Below are positions 10,101-22,200 of a DNA stretch of 64,000 nt, one piece after another. Position 1 is the stretch's first letter, and each line of letters opens with the position of its first letter. The position numbers and the translations under genes were made by a program. Source of the DNA: Blattamonas nauphoetae (taxonomy: Eukaryota > Preaxostyla > Oxymonadida); NCBI GenBank assembly GCA_033064195.1, contig JARBJD010000206.1, positions 62,001 through 126,000 on the forward strand. The letters run 5' to 3'. The notes beneath the pieces are model-generated. The model was not told where the DNA came from. It did not search any database and saw nothing but the letters and a program-made list of their open reading frames with translations.

Positions 10101-13100
10101 TCCTCTCTCGGTCTACTTCCATTCGACATGTCCCACCTCGAATCTCCTCCTCCTTCTCACCCTCATCTTCGATATTGTGATGCGAGGGATGAAGGAGAAG
10201 AAGAAGATTCGACAGGAAGGTGACACCACGAATGATTTTTCACTTCTGTTCGATTTCTCCCCATACTCTTTCCTTATCTGGACTGTTCTCAAAGAAAACA
10301 GAAGCCAGTTGGTGAATGAAGTCTGTGCCAGCATTATTGTTGTCGAGAGTGAAGGAAGGGAGCTGAAAAAGCGAACCAATCCGGATCTCGAAAAGTCACC
10401 GGAGAAGGTTCCTCCTCGGGACGATCAAAGCGAAGAGCTCCGAGTCATCTCTGTGATTGCCGAGATGCTCATTTCTGGCGATCCGGAAACCACCAGCAAT
10501 GCATGTTTCTGTCTCCTCTCTCTCTCCGAAACACCGTCAAACCATCATCTTCTTGGGCACAAATCAACGTCCCTCCTCCCTCTCCTTGTCCAGCTTCTTC
10601 GTTGCGACGTGTTTGAGTTAGCCTCAACATCAGCCTACGTTCTGATGGACGTGACAAAAGCTGCAATGCTCCAAGCGGAGGATGACGAAGAAGCGGAGAG
10701 ACAGCGAAAAGACAAGCCAGGCGACAGACGAGGTGGGAAGAACGATGTTTTTGTATTTTCCAGTGCCGAGTACATCAAAGAAACTCGCAAACAGAAGAAA
10801 GAGGGAAGATGGAATGACAAGAAGAAGAAGGTCGCTGCACCAGGAAGGATCGTTGACGACTGTCGGAAGCAGCTCGTCTCCGATTACATCATCGAAGTCA
10901 TCCTCGAAATCTTGACCCCGATGGCTTCGTACTGCTCAGGACACAAAGTCTTACCGGAACCAGCAAAAGTGGAACAAGCAACATCTCCAACCGAGAAACC
11001 ACGAGATGGTCGTTCACAATCATTCCGAAGAACAAAAACCGCCTCCCAGAGCAACCTTCAATCATTGGCGAGTCTCCTGTCACTGTCCTCATCGTTCAGG
11101 CAACTTGGACTTGTTGAGCCACCTTCGGCGATCCGACCGGGATCTCATCTTTCCATGCCACTCACACGACTAATCCAGGATCAGAAGGAGCTGGAAAGAA
11201 AACTGGAAGAAGAAGCACAACGAGCACAGTTGGATGAAGAGAAAAAGAAAATAATGGAACTCTTCCCCGACCGACCCAGCCTCCGGGAAGATCTCGTTGA
11301 GCCAATCCTTTGGACACTTCTCTATCTCGTTAGTGGAGACACATCGTATGAATACCGTCCTCAATTCTTTCTCAATCTTTCATTCTTCTTTTTCCACTCA
11401 TCTCTTTCTAATAATATCTTCTTCTCAAGATCTCACCTGATCGGGAGCGTCAACGAGTCGGGTCTTGTCGATGTTCTGATGATTCTAGCGAACGGAAAGA
11501 CAGATTCCTCGAAGATTCAGGAAGAGGATTCCGAGAGACAAGGCATCATGATCTCTCCAACTCTCCTTTCTTCGATCATGTCTCTTTCGCTGATGGTCCT
11601 TACGAGTCTCTGCGAAGGCACCGTCAGCCAGTGTCGATGGCTGATGGACCACGGCATCCTTCGGTTCTTCCTCGACGTGGTTCTGTCTGAAGAGAGCGAG
11701 AAATCCCAAAACGAACCAGTCATGGAACAACTGCCTCCTTTACCAAACGATCCGTTGAGCGACAGGACAAGAAAAAGGAAAGAGAAAAGAGAAAACGAGC
11801 GAAGAATGAGACGCAAAGCAATCGCTGCCCGTGGTTTGGAAAATCTCGCATTTATCGGAACTCAAACCCGTCTGAAGCAGAAATTCAAGCACAATCTCCT
11901 TTCTTCATCTGGATCACTCCTTCCGACACTTTCTCTCACAGCCACTCCTCTCACTCCACAGAACCTGTTTGTGACTGAATACGAAAAACAAGACGCTCTG
12001 AGGCCTCTTCTTTCACTTTTCGCCAGCCTTGCTCTTCCCTCGACATCCTCGCAATCCACATCAAGCCTCAATCCCGACCACCAAGCTCAGCATTCTGCTT
12101 ATTCGTCAACCACTCTCCATCTCCTCCAGCCAATTGCATCCATGTTCTGTTATCTGTTGAAAGGAATCCATTTCCCCCCTCAGCTCTTCGACATCATCCA
12201 GTTCCTTATCTTCAACATCTTCTCCTCCTCATCCTCTCTTCCATCGGTGTCGTCTCCGTCCTCATTCGCATCTCTCCATCCGTCTGCTTCCCTTCCCTCC
12301 GCCGCTTTCGATTTCCCTGATCGGATCTTCCAGTCCCTTTCGTTCGTCTCAGTCTCACCAATGACAGCCTCGCTTTTCTCAAATTCTCCACTCGACATGA
12401 CCATCTTCAAAACAAGCCAAGACGTCTCTTCTCTTTTCCGTTCTGTTACTGCGTCAACCATACAGCCACAAATTCGCATCATTCAAACACCATCCCCTTC
12501 AAACGAACTTCTTTCACCCCGATCCAAAGTCCAATCACAAGAACAACCCACTCAATCTTCAGTTCAAAACCCATTCATCTTCCAATCATCAACAAACGTG
12601 ACAATCCTTCCCCCTCCTCTTGTTCACCAACCACCACCCCAGCGAACCTCCTCCATTTCATTCAACCCTCAGAAATTCACATTCGACTTTCCTCATCCAA
12701 TCACTCCTCTCCTCATCCCCCTCGGACACCAGGTGATCTCGAGATCATTGACTCCTCTCACTCCAATCGTGGGCCCGTCAATCTCAGATGGAGTGTGGCA
12801 TCTTCAAGTGAAGTTTTGGGGAAGTGGCTACCATCCAGAACACAAACAAGAAGAACAATTGGACCACACGGTTTATGGACCTGAACCATCTTCCACGCAT
12901 ACCTCACCCTCTCGCCCCTCGTCTCTCAAGATGGCTCAGACCGTTCAGCCGACCCCAACAAGTCCTTCAGCGCGTACTTCGATGATTCTCGCTCCTCCGA
13001 GTCCTTTCAATCCCAGACCATGCCACAACGATTTGTTCAAACAACGATCTCGCCATTCACCTCTCTCGCTCTCCCTCCCCCCGTCAGGCCTTGCTGTTGG

Positions 13101-13523
13101 GATCGTTAAACAATGTGTTGACTATCCCGAATCGGTTTTTCTTCGTCATCTCGGAACAGAAAAGGGAACGTGTGGCTTCGTCAGTGGAAAAGGCTTCGTC
13201 CAATCCTCTGGAACCACCGAGCTGGACCTCACTTTTGAAGATGGCGACGTTATTGGCATGGAAGTGAATATGATCACTCGTTCTCTCCTCTTTTTTGTGA
13301 ATGGAGTACAGTGGCCTGTCACGATCACGAAGCTTCCCGAAGCTATCTATTTTGCGGTCTGTATTCTTCTTCCTCATCGTTTTTGATTTGATTAATGACT
13401 CTTTCACAGATATCATTTAATAGACCTGGCTGTGTTTGCGAAGTTGTATCGATGCAGTTTATTCCCCCAGCATCAGCAACGATGCCACTTGCACAGTGCC
13501 AGATCATCCCTCTCAAATCTTGA
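7140..13523 (+). CDS. NEK-like Ser/Thr kinase with long helical region and C-terminal SPRY domain
   Basis: Eleven exons: 7140-7185, 7374-7505, 7650-7725, 7847-7946, 8060-8183, 8240-8342, 8375-8561, 8612-8865, 8916-11345, 11430-13356, 13410-13523; about 1830 residues. The kinase domain (about 17-290) has the Gly-rich loop IGQGSYGKV, Lys45 (VVVK), HRDVKAEN at 141-148, DFG at 161-163 and GTPYYMSPE. It is complete and probably active, closest in style to NIMA-related kinases. Pro/Ser-rich linkers and alpha-solenoid-like helices follow. Residues about 1598-1815 form a SPRY domain (DGVW...GDVIGMEVN...FFVNG) holding a Ser/Pro-rich insert; its last strands come from the final exon. The 84-nt intron at 11346-11429 is in frame and stop-free. 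The first exon and its 188-nt intron are the least certain part. Confidence 0.82.
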
Positions 13524-13686
13524 TGTATCCATTTATTTCCTGTTGATCATGATTTCCTTTGGCGACCATTCATGTCACCCTTGTTTTTTCCTTACAATCT
13601 TTGACTTTCGTTGCCTTTTCACCAGTTTTCTGAAGTTCTGTTCAAATTCGTGGGACGATCAATCTATTCTCAATTCCCTTCCCCGA

Positions 13687-16600
13687 ATGACTATCTTTAC
13701 CATCCTTCTTTCATTTTCTATCTTCATTTTTGATAATTATGCGGAAGTTGTTCAACGAATCATTTCTGAGACCGGACAAGACAATGAAGATTGCTTAAAG
13801 TGCATTGTGCCATGCGCAACATTTGAGTATGCACTGAACACAGATCAAATCGACGAACTGGAGATTACTATTGATCATGGAACACATAAAATCATGCAAC
13901 AAATTACAGTTGAAGCCCTAACATCACTTTTAATTGAATCTGATTCATTTGTCGATACAATCCTCTCGACTGAGGAAATTTCCCTCCCTGTCATCTTTGA
14001 ATTGAAGAATATTGATCAGTATCTTTCTTTTACCTATTCTATGTCCTAGAATTAAATTGACTGGATTCACAATCAAATCGAAAGGTGCACAAGCCTTTGC
14101 CATCGACCATTCGCAAAGTGTATCACTTACCGATGTCTACTATGAAATTTTTGGTGATTGTGAAATCTGGCCATCATCACTATATTCCTTGGTTTCTGTT
14201 GACGAAACTGCAATCTCGTTCACGACCAAGAATGATTGGATAGGCCTTGTGTGCTTCTCTCTTGTTCAAATAATTTTTGTTTTCTTTATCAACAGGATCA
14301 GCCTTTTTCATCATATCTATATGATTTTGAGAATTGTGAGAACATCCTAGTCACAAATGAAGAAAAAGTGTCGTTTTCGACAGGATGTCGTTTTATTCGT
14401 TCGTCAGGACAGTCAACTCTTCTGGTGGATGGATTTTCTTTCACAGGATCATCGGGCAACATGATATTGCTGGAAGACTGCCCATCGTTGACACTGGACA
14501 ATTCTCATTTCTCTTTCAACTCAAATTATGAACAAAAACCAAATAGGGGAAACCCAGAATCTACTGCTACAATCTCTTTTTCTCGAGGCGAGACACTCAC
14601 CATCTCCCGCACCATTTTTGAATCGTTTTCACTTGGAGCCATCGAAGTCCATGAAGCGGATGAAATAACGCTCGAAAAATGCACCTTCCAACGAACAAAA
14701 ATCGACCCTTTTTTTATTCCGTCGTGCTATTCTGGAGCTCGGATCAATTTTGAAGAATTGTTTGGTGGTTTTGGTTGTTGTCTCACCTGCCGCGACATCG
14801 TGACATCAGTCGAGATCAAAGACTGCCAATTCTCTCAAGTCGGGTACACAGACACAGATATATCCATCGTCGACTTTGCAGACTTTTCTAGCGGACTTCA
14901 CGCACCAAATCCAAAATTCGTCAGATCCGATGTCTTCTCACTCATCTACATTCAAAACGCAGCTTCTCTCGGCCTGACAAACAACGTCTTTTCTAACCAT
15001 ATGCTCGTCCCTGAAGTTCCAAAGTCACATTTCCTCTCAACCAAAGCAGGAATCCCCACTCAAATCCAACTCAAACACACAACCCGCTCTCGAGCTGGAA
15101 CACTCATCTTTGCGGAGAATGTAGAAACAATTGAAAGCGTGAATGATGCAGCAGACACTGTCATCGGATCATTCCTTGCGACTGTCGATTGCGATATCAT
15201 CCTTGTTGAAGGAGCAACAGTCAAGGATGTTCGTCCAACCTCTTCTGATTTCTCACATGCTTGCATCTTCAGTTCCTCTGACCTTGACAACCATCCTGAG
15301 AGTGGATTTGAAATATCCTCCTCCACATTCCAGAATGTCGGACCACGGAACCTTGGGGTATATGCCATGACTCGTCCCACCAACAGCCACGACGGCCTCC
15401 GCAAACCCCAACACGCTCCCCCCGAGGCATCCAGCGGTGGTGTTGTCCACATCGCATCATGTGCCGAAGTTTCGCTTGGAGACCTCACATTCGATTCTTG
15501 CCTGAGCGGTGCTGATGGAGGGTGTGTCTTCATTGGGGACGTTGGGGAGGCTCTTGTCGATGGAGTGAAGTGCACGAACTGCAAGGCTTTGGGTGGTGGA
15601 GGAAGTTGCTTCTCTCGTTCCCAGATTCTCATGGTTCGAAATGGTATCGCCTCGAACTGCTCAGCGTCGCAAGGTGGCTATATTGCCCATGTCAATCCCC
15701 TCATCGACATCCGATCGGAAGTCATCAACAACACTGTCACCGATTCACATGCCGGAATTGGCGGAGCCTTCGACCTTCGCATCACCAACACTGAAGACGA
15801 CACCGATGCCCAATCCATCGATTCAAACACGATCACAGGATGCTCAGCGATGTTTGGAGGAGGAGTTAGCCTTCGAGCGCCAACCAACATCGTCCAAATC
15901 TCGTTGGATAACAACACTTTTGACACAAACACAGCCATCGTGAGTGGAGCAGCTGTAAACATCATCCTCACTCGAGTCAGCCAGCGGATCTACGAAACAG
16001 AGTTTGTCTGCACCAACACCACCTTCAGCGGCAACATTGTTGGAATGGGAGGCATTGTCTTCATAAACAGCTTCAAAGAAACCAGCTCACCTTCATCCTT
16101 CACCAATGCGGCTGATTTCCCAATGAAGTTCTCTGGATCAAAGTTCACCCTGAATTCCTACATCAGTGGAGAAGAGGATGGCAAAGCAATCGGGTGCCTT
16201 TCTGTGAGAGAGTCGAGCAGTGGTGACCACGGTGCTGTGGTTGTGTCAATCGACAAAAGCTCTTTTCTCGACAACAAGCTCGCCGCGATGAGCGGTCTCT
16301 ACGGATCGACAATCCACGCAACATCCACCGAGTTCAGAAACAATTCAGTGTCCATCGAAGGTGTCCGTATCCCAACACAAATCGTGTGCCGACATGCAAG
16401 AATCACAGTCGACTCACAATCAAAGTTCCACGACGGTGGAGAACAACAATCCATATGCGACGACTTCTGTTCACTCCACGACGACACGTCCTTCAAATGC
16501 CCCAAAATCCTCATAAAATCAGCCAAGTTGAGTGCGAAAGTCACAAACTTCCCAAACATCCCACCATTCACAGTTCTGATGGAGAACATCAGACCAACCC

Positions 16601-17079
16601 AACCTCACTTCTTCTTGTCCACTCTGAAGGATGCTGTCCCACACAGGACAGAACCTCTTGATTTTCTTCACGTGAACTCGAGCGAAATTGTCAACAGTTC
16701 CATTCTCGTGAAAGCCAACATCTTGAACGATAAGGGGACGATCGCTGGTCTTGCTTCAACTGAATCCATCGTCCTCCCTGGACTGAATTCTTCGGACAAT
16801 GTGCCTGTCTTCCTGTGGGTTACTGTCGATGGGACACAATGGTCGATTGGTGTTCAGCTCGTCAAGAAGTCAGTCTCTGCCAGTCTTGTCCTCGCTATTT
16901 CACTCCCAGTCGTCGGGAGCCTTGTGGTCGTGATACTGGTTGTTGTTATTGTATGCTTGTGTTGCCGGAAGAAAACTTCTCGCCGGACATCGTACACTGA
17001 AATCAACTCTGAAGTTGATCCTCTCCTAAGATCGTCTGGGGAGAGCAGAATTTTTTTCCACACAGGCTTTGACAACTAA
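13687..17079 (+). CDS. Type I membrane protein with parallel beta-helix (pectin-lyase-like) ectodomain
   Basis: Exons 13687-14018, 14050-14248 and 14296-17079 give about 1104 residues; introns are 31 and 47 nt. The chosen ATG starts a signal peptide (MTIFTILLSFSIFIFDNYA). A long ectodomain follows, made of short beta-strand repeats with Asn, Ser and Cys ladders and motifs such as GGGVSL and NNTFDTNTA, typical of right-handed parallel beta-helices of the pectin-lyase or polymorphic-membrane-protein type. Near the C-terminus is one transmembrane helix (LPVVGSLVVVILVVVIVCLC) and a cytoplasmic tail of about 40 residues with basic residues and Tyr/Asp/Glu motifs. Large families of this kind occur on the surface of metamonads. 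Its role is probably adhesion or contact with bacteria or host; no catalytic site is visible. The NlpC/P60 gene follows directly. Confidence 0.8.
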
Positions 17080-17234
17080 TAAATTGGTCGTCATTATTGC
17101 TGCACCCCTATTTCATGGAGATTTGTCTAACTGTCAACATTTTTTCGAAAAGGGATCGACCATAACCATACTTCGGTTTTTTTCCATTGATCTGAAAATG
17201 ATCCTTTTCCCGAAATCACTATCTAATCTTAGCA

Positions 17235-17783
17235 ATGGCAATGCTTGCAGCTACTCTCGTCGCGACGTGCACCAAAATCTGCACGTCTTATAAAACCACC
17301 TATATGTGGGGTGTTTTTGGCTCTCCAGTTACCACATCCATCATCCAACAAAAGAGGTCCCAATACCCCAACTGGTACACTGCCGCTAAAGTCGCTCAAT
17401 TCAATGCTCTCGTTGGAAAGGGTTACTTTGGATTCGACTGCGTCGGAATGATTAAAGGTGTCCTTTGGGGATGGAAAGGAGATGCATCAAAAACCTATGG
17501 TGGAGCGACGTATGCCTCAAATGGTGTTCCAGATATCGGTGCTGACACAATGATCACCAGGTGCTCTGGCGTGAGTACTTCTTTTGCTAGGGTGGCAAAT
17601 GGCGAAGCTCTCTGGATGAGTGGACACATCGGTGTCTATCTCGGAGGTGGAAAGGGTGCTGAATGCACTGCTGCATGGTCCAGCAAATGCATGATCACTG
17701 CTGTGGCAAATATCGGATCTATCAGTGGCCTGAACTCTCGCAGATGGGCCAAGCACGGAAAGCTTCCCTATGTCAGTTATTAA
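17235..17783 (+). CDS. NlpC/P60-family cysteine peptidase (peptidoglycan hydrolase type)
   Basis: This single-exon protein of 182 residues has the NlpC/P60 signature: catalytic Cys69 in FGFDCVGMIK, followed by the LWGW segment typical of the family, and His131 in SGHIGVYLGGG. Members cleave the peptide stems of bacterial cell walls. The family is bacterial; trichomonads acquired copies by lateral transfer and use them against bacteria. Similarity to Firmicutes and phage-like members suggests the same origin here. The N-terminus is weakly hydrophobic (MAMLAATLVATC) but is not a clear signal peptide, so secretion is uncertain. Its codon use looks like that of its neighbours, so the transfer is not recent. 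It lies 155 bp after the beta-helix gene and converges on the SMP-30-like gene. Confidence 0.88.
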   Translation: MAMLAATLVATCTKICTSYKTTYMWGVFGSPVTTSIIQQKRSQYPNWYTAAKVAQFNALVGKGYFGFDCVGMIKGVLWGWKGDASKTYGGATYASNGVPDIGADTMITRCSGVSTSFARVANGEALWMSGHIGVYLGGGKGAECTAAWSSKCMITAVANIGSISGLNSRRWAKHGKLPYVSY

Positions 17784-17903
17784 TTTATTGTGACTCCATT
17801 CTCATAACCATACCTGTTTCTGAGTTCTACATGTTTTTTCAACTCTGTGTCATGTGTTCTTGAAAATTAAGTCGCGTGAAATGAAATCCAACGGAAAGAA
17901 TGG

Positions 17904-19264
17904 TTAACATTGGCAAGAATAAACTGTGTTGGAAGATGACTCCGTAATGTATAACTTCGCATCATCTCCAAAGCAAAGACCTGTGATTTGGGTCCCTGGA
18001 ACGGAGAGTAAGTCCGTGAGGTCACCTTGGGGGCTGATGATCCCGATTACTCCTTCGGATCCTCCTTCCTCTTCAGCTTCTTCAGCCATTCGATCATGTG
18101 GTCTCATAAAGTCAAACATTCCAACATAAATATTTCCATTTGAGGGATGGATAGCAACAGCCATTGGTCCCATTGATCCAGAGAATTGGTGGAACACAGA
18201 GAAGTGCCAGACTCCTTGTGGAAACTGTGTTCCACGAAGAAGTCTATTGGTCATCGTTTCACAAATGTAGAGACAACCATCATGTGAAGAGTATGTGATC
18301 CCAGATGGATATGCGAGAGCGTTCAGAATCATTGGTTGAAGATGTTGACCTGTCAAAAAATTGAAGAAAGGGAATCAAAATCAAAGTAGATGACCAAGGT
18401 GGGTGATTTAGAACAGAAAAGTCGATAAATTGGGCAAACCATCCTTGTCAATCGAGAAGAGTGAGCCTGTTGCATTGAAAAGGTTTGTCTCCCCAAATGG
18501 ACCTGAATCTGTGAAATACATCGTACCTTCGAGATCAAAACAAATGGTATTTGGACCCTATCGAGATTGTTGAAAGAGAATAGGAATTTGTTAAAACATG
18601 TGGTTACTGACCTTGAACGAAGATCCTTCAAAATCGCAAACGAGAATCGACATCTCCTTATCCTCTTGTGTCACTGAATTGGAATGAATATTTGAAGACT
18701 GATTTAAGGTTTGGAAAGACGTACTGATTGCTTTCGATGACAAATCAGCGACAACCATTGACCCCTGTGAATCGTATGCAACTCCACTAAGTTGAACAAT
18801 TCATATTGAATGAAGAAAGAATACCTTGGGCTTCCACGGAGTGGAGTCGACTGAAGAAGAAAAAAAGTTGATGAATTCAGCAAATACTGTATCAAACCAT
18901 TGCAACTTTCTCCTCAAGATTAATTCTGAAGACTTCACCCGATCCAGTTGAAGCGATCACAAGATCTAAAAAGATGGTAGTCGAGCGGTTGGATGAAAAA
19001 ATGTACGATTTTCGCTAAGTGCGGGACTTGCAATCTGGTTTCCTCCTTGAAAAACAATATCCATTAGTCAGTAATTCAGAAAATGACTTTGAAAGTGTGA
19101 AAAGATTCGATAACAAGCTTTGAGTCTGATCGGACCATGACAATGAGAAGTTGGAGATCCAAATTTGTTGAACCAATAGACTCCTAAAACAAATTCATGG
19201 CGAAATGAAAATCATGATAAAAAGGACAAATACCACTTGTAGACAGACAACATCGTCTCCTCAT
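17904..19264 (-). CDS. SMP-30/strictosidine-synthase-like beta-propeller protein
   Basis: Nine exons on the minus strand: 19234-19264, 19136-19183, 19007-19045, 18898-18965, 18825-18850, 18725-18786, 18612-18673, 18440-18557 and 17904-18349. They join in phase to give 299 residues, an unusually exon-rich gene for this window. Segments such as GPNTICFDLEGTMYFTDSGP, VAYDSQGSMVVADL and LAYPSGITYSSHDGCLYICE are typical blades of the six-bladed propeller shared by SMP-30/gluconolactonase, strictosidine synthase-like proteins and APMAP. The family includes lactonases and proteins of unknown activity; the substrate cannot be told. The start codon overlaps the stop codon of the ASCC3 gene (ATGA). No signal peptide is seen. 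The start is less certain than the body. Confidence 0.8.
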
Positions 19265-22200
19265 CTCAAATTGTAAGAGTGACGTTGATCGAGTCCCAAG
19301 TAGCATTCGCATTTCACAAAGATGTCCAATTTCTCTCCAGAAGATCCATCAAGATCTTTTCTCTTAATTCGTACGATTCCCTCGCCAGTTGCCTTCCCAG
19401 ACCCCATCTTAACGCGCTTCAATCCGAGCAGTTCTCCCAATGGCTCTTTTCCCACCATGACGATAAAGCCAAGTGGAACGTGTTTGTGGAAAAGTGGAGC
19501 CAAAGCCCGAGAAACGAGTGGCCTGGAATGATTGGTGATTCGAACTTGAATGGAAACCATTTCTTCTTCAGAATCCGGTTCATCTTTGCGAGTTCTTTCA
19601 TCTTCCTTGATTTCTCGGATGTCGACAGTGGTGCGCGGAAGTTGTCTCAGAACGTTCCACAACGTTCGAATCTGTTCTCCATTCAATCCCAAACGGGAGA
19701 CAATACTCGTCAGGTTGATTTTCTGTCCTTGTCGAGCTTTTCCATCGTCAGCGACAGCATCGATCAGTTCAGTCACCTGTGTGATTCCATGTTTCTTAAA
19801 CTCCGCAATGATTCTCTGAATCTCCTTTTTCTTATCAACTTCCTCCAAGTACGGGAGCCTCTCGATTGTCGCATCTTCTTCAGTTGTCTGATCAGGCACG
19901 ACGAGAAATAGATTGTTCACAACTTGAACAATGCTCGACTCCGTGTCCATTTGAGCTTGGTAGATGCACTGGAGAAGTTCGACAGCTCGAATGCACGCAT
20001 ACAAGATGCCTTCATTCGCACTGACGTCGATCACAGCCTGGATGACACGAGGGATGCTGTCGAGTGCTGTTTTGAGATCTGTGATGTAATCCGCACAGAA
20101 GAACGGAAGGTGCAGAAGATGGGCTTCAACGAGAAGGAAGACTTTGGAAGCAGGCATTGCGAAATCCATTGATTGGTGCACAAATGGGAAGTTCTCGTTG
20201 TCGCACCATTCTCGATTTTCAATGTCTTCGTTGTGTCGGAGTGGGAACAGGAGGAATTCGGGAACGCTAGACACCAACCAGAGGAGGTCAAGAACAGACA
20301 GATGAGAAAGCGGCGAAGACAGGACTTCGGATGAATACGGGAAGAATGGGATACGATAACGAGGAAGTCGTGAAGCCACGCTTTCCACTCTTTCCCTCCA
20401 TCTCGTCCATTTGGTGGCGATGGAGATGTCACTTGACGATGATTCCAAGTTGTATTGATCAGTGAGTCCGGAAACTAATTCCTTCCAGATGAACGATGGT
20501 GTTTTGTATTGAAGATAATAGTTTGAGGCGATAATTCCATTCGGAAGGGGGATGATTTGTGGGACAAGAGGGGGTTCAGATGATTGTGATGGCTTGGGAG
20601 GAGGGCTTGGGGATCGATTCTTGTTTCTGGAAGCCTTTGATTGGCGTTTTACAACATCCTCCATTTCTGGGAATTCCTTCGCTTGATCCTCAACAAGGTA
20701 TCCATGTTTTGGTTTCTCCTCTTCATTGTCATCTTCATCCCATCCACTGGCTCCAAACCACTCGCTCTCAATATCGTCCATTCCCGTGACGAACACACAT
20801 TTCTCTCGATGGAGATCACTCAATGTCGAAAGGGTGATTCCCATCAGGAAATCTTCAACAGCAGCAGGTGTTCCATTTCTCGCTCCATAGAACGACGGAT
20901 TCGCAAGAACTCTGCGATAGAGATACGTCCACGACAGGTACGAACAAGTATCCCCAACAGACTTTATTGAGCCTGTCGCAATTTCGGCGTTGATGTTGTC
21001 GTGCAGATGCTTATGGAGCTGTGATTCAACTGGGAATGGAGAGTAGAGGAATCGGTGATAGAAGCTTTTGCGTTGAGCTTCAGTCATCACAACAGCCACA
21101 CCGGACGTGTCGAACTGAGGACGCCCTGCTCTTCCCATCATCTGAAGCACGTCTGTGATTGGGTACGGAATGTATTTTTGGGTTGGTCCATCGTAGAACT
21201 CTGTTCCCTTCAGAATGACGAGATGTGCTGGAAGGTTGACACCCCACGCGAGTGTTGACGTGCAGCACAGAACGAGAATTTTGGAGCGAGCAAATAGTCC
21301 TTCAACAAGAGCCTTGTCATCTTTGTTGAGACCAGCATGGTGCACTCCAATTCCAAATGCTAAAAATGACCGAAGAGACTCATCATTGCAGCTTTCCTGT
21401 GCCAATTTGAGTTCCTCATCGCTCATCCCTAAAAACTGGGTTGTTTGTTCATCAGCAACAGCGAACGAGACGAGTGCTTCAGCAGTTTTTCTGGTTTGAC
21501 GACGAGAAGCAACAAAGACGAGAGATGGCTTCCCGTCGGAGTAGTCACGGATGGCGTTGTACACCGGCCTGTTCATTGTGACCATTCGAGGGCAGAAAAT
21601 CTTCTCGGCAAAAGACTCAAGATGGACTTCGGTTGGGACTGGTCGGACATCTGGTCGGAAGTTGAAATAGCCGGGCTCACCAACACCGAGCCAGTCGCCA
21701 AGATCAGCTGCATTTGACAGGGCCGTTGAGAGTCCGATGATTCGAATGTGTTTTCCGGTTTTTGCGGAGATGAAGCGTAGACGAGAGACAATAGCTTCCA
21801 CAATTGGACCTCGGTCTTGTCCGAGCATGTGGACTTCATCAAGAATGAGGAGAGACACTCGCCGGACAAAGCTTCTCGTGTTCCAGTTACGTGAGACACC
21901 ATCCCACTTCTCAGGAGTAGAGCAGATGAGAGGTGCAGTTCGGAGAGCACGCTGATCAGGCAGTGTTTCTCCAGTCAGCTCGACAACATCAATTCCCAAG
22001 CCCATTTTCAGCCTTCGTCCCCAATCCTCCATTCTCTCTCGGACAAGCGCTTTCAATGGGCCAATGTAGACAGCTGCATCGTCCGGGTGTTCTCTGATGT
22101 TTCTGAGAATGGCCAATTCGGCCACGAGTGTCTTTCCAGATCCGGTTGGTGCTCCGAGAAGGATCGAGTGGTCAGTGTGAAGGGAGGTGTGGAAGACTTG

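Noticed and set aside
15060-15632. Minus-strand frame of 190 residues opposite the beta-helix gene
   Set aside because: It is the antisense of a coding region with strong repeats and has no recognisable features.
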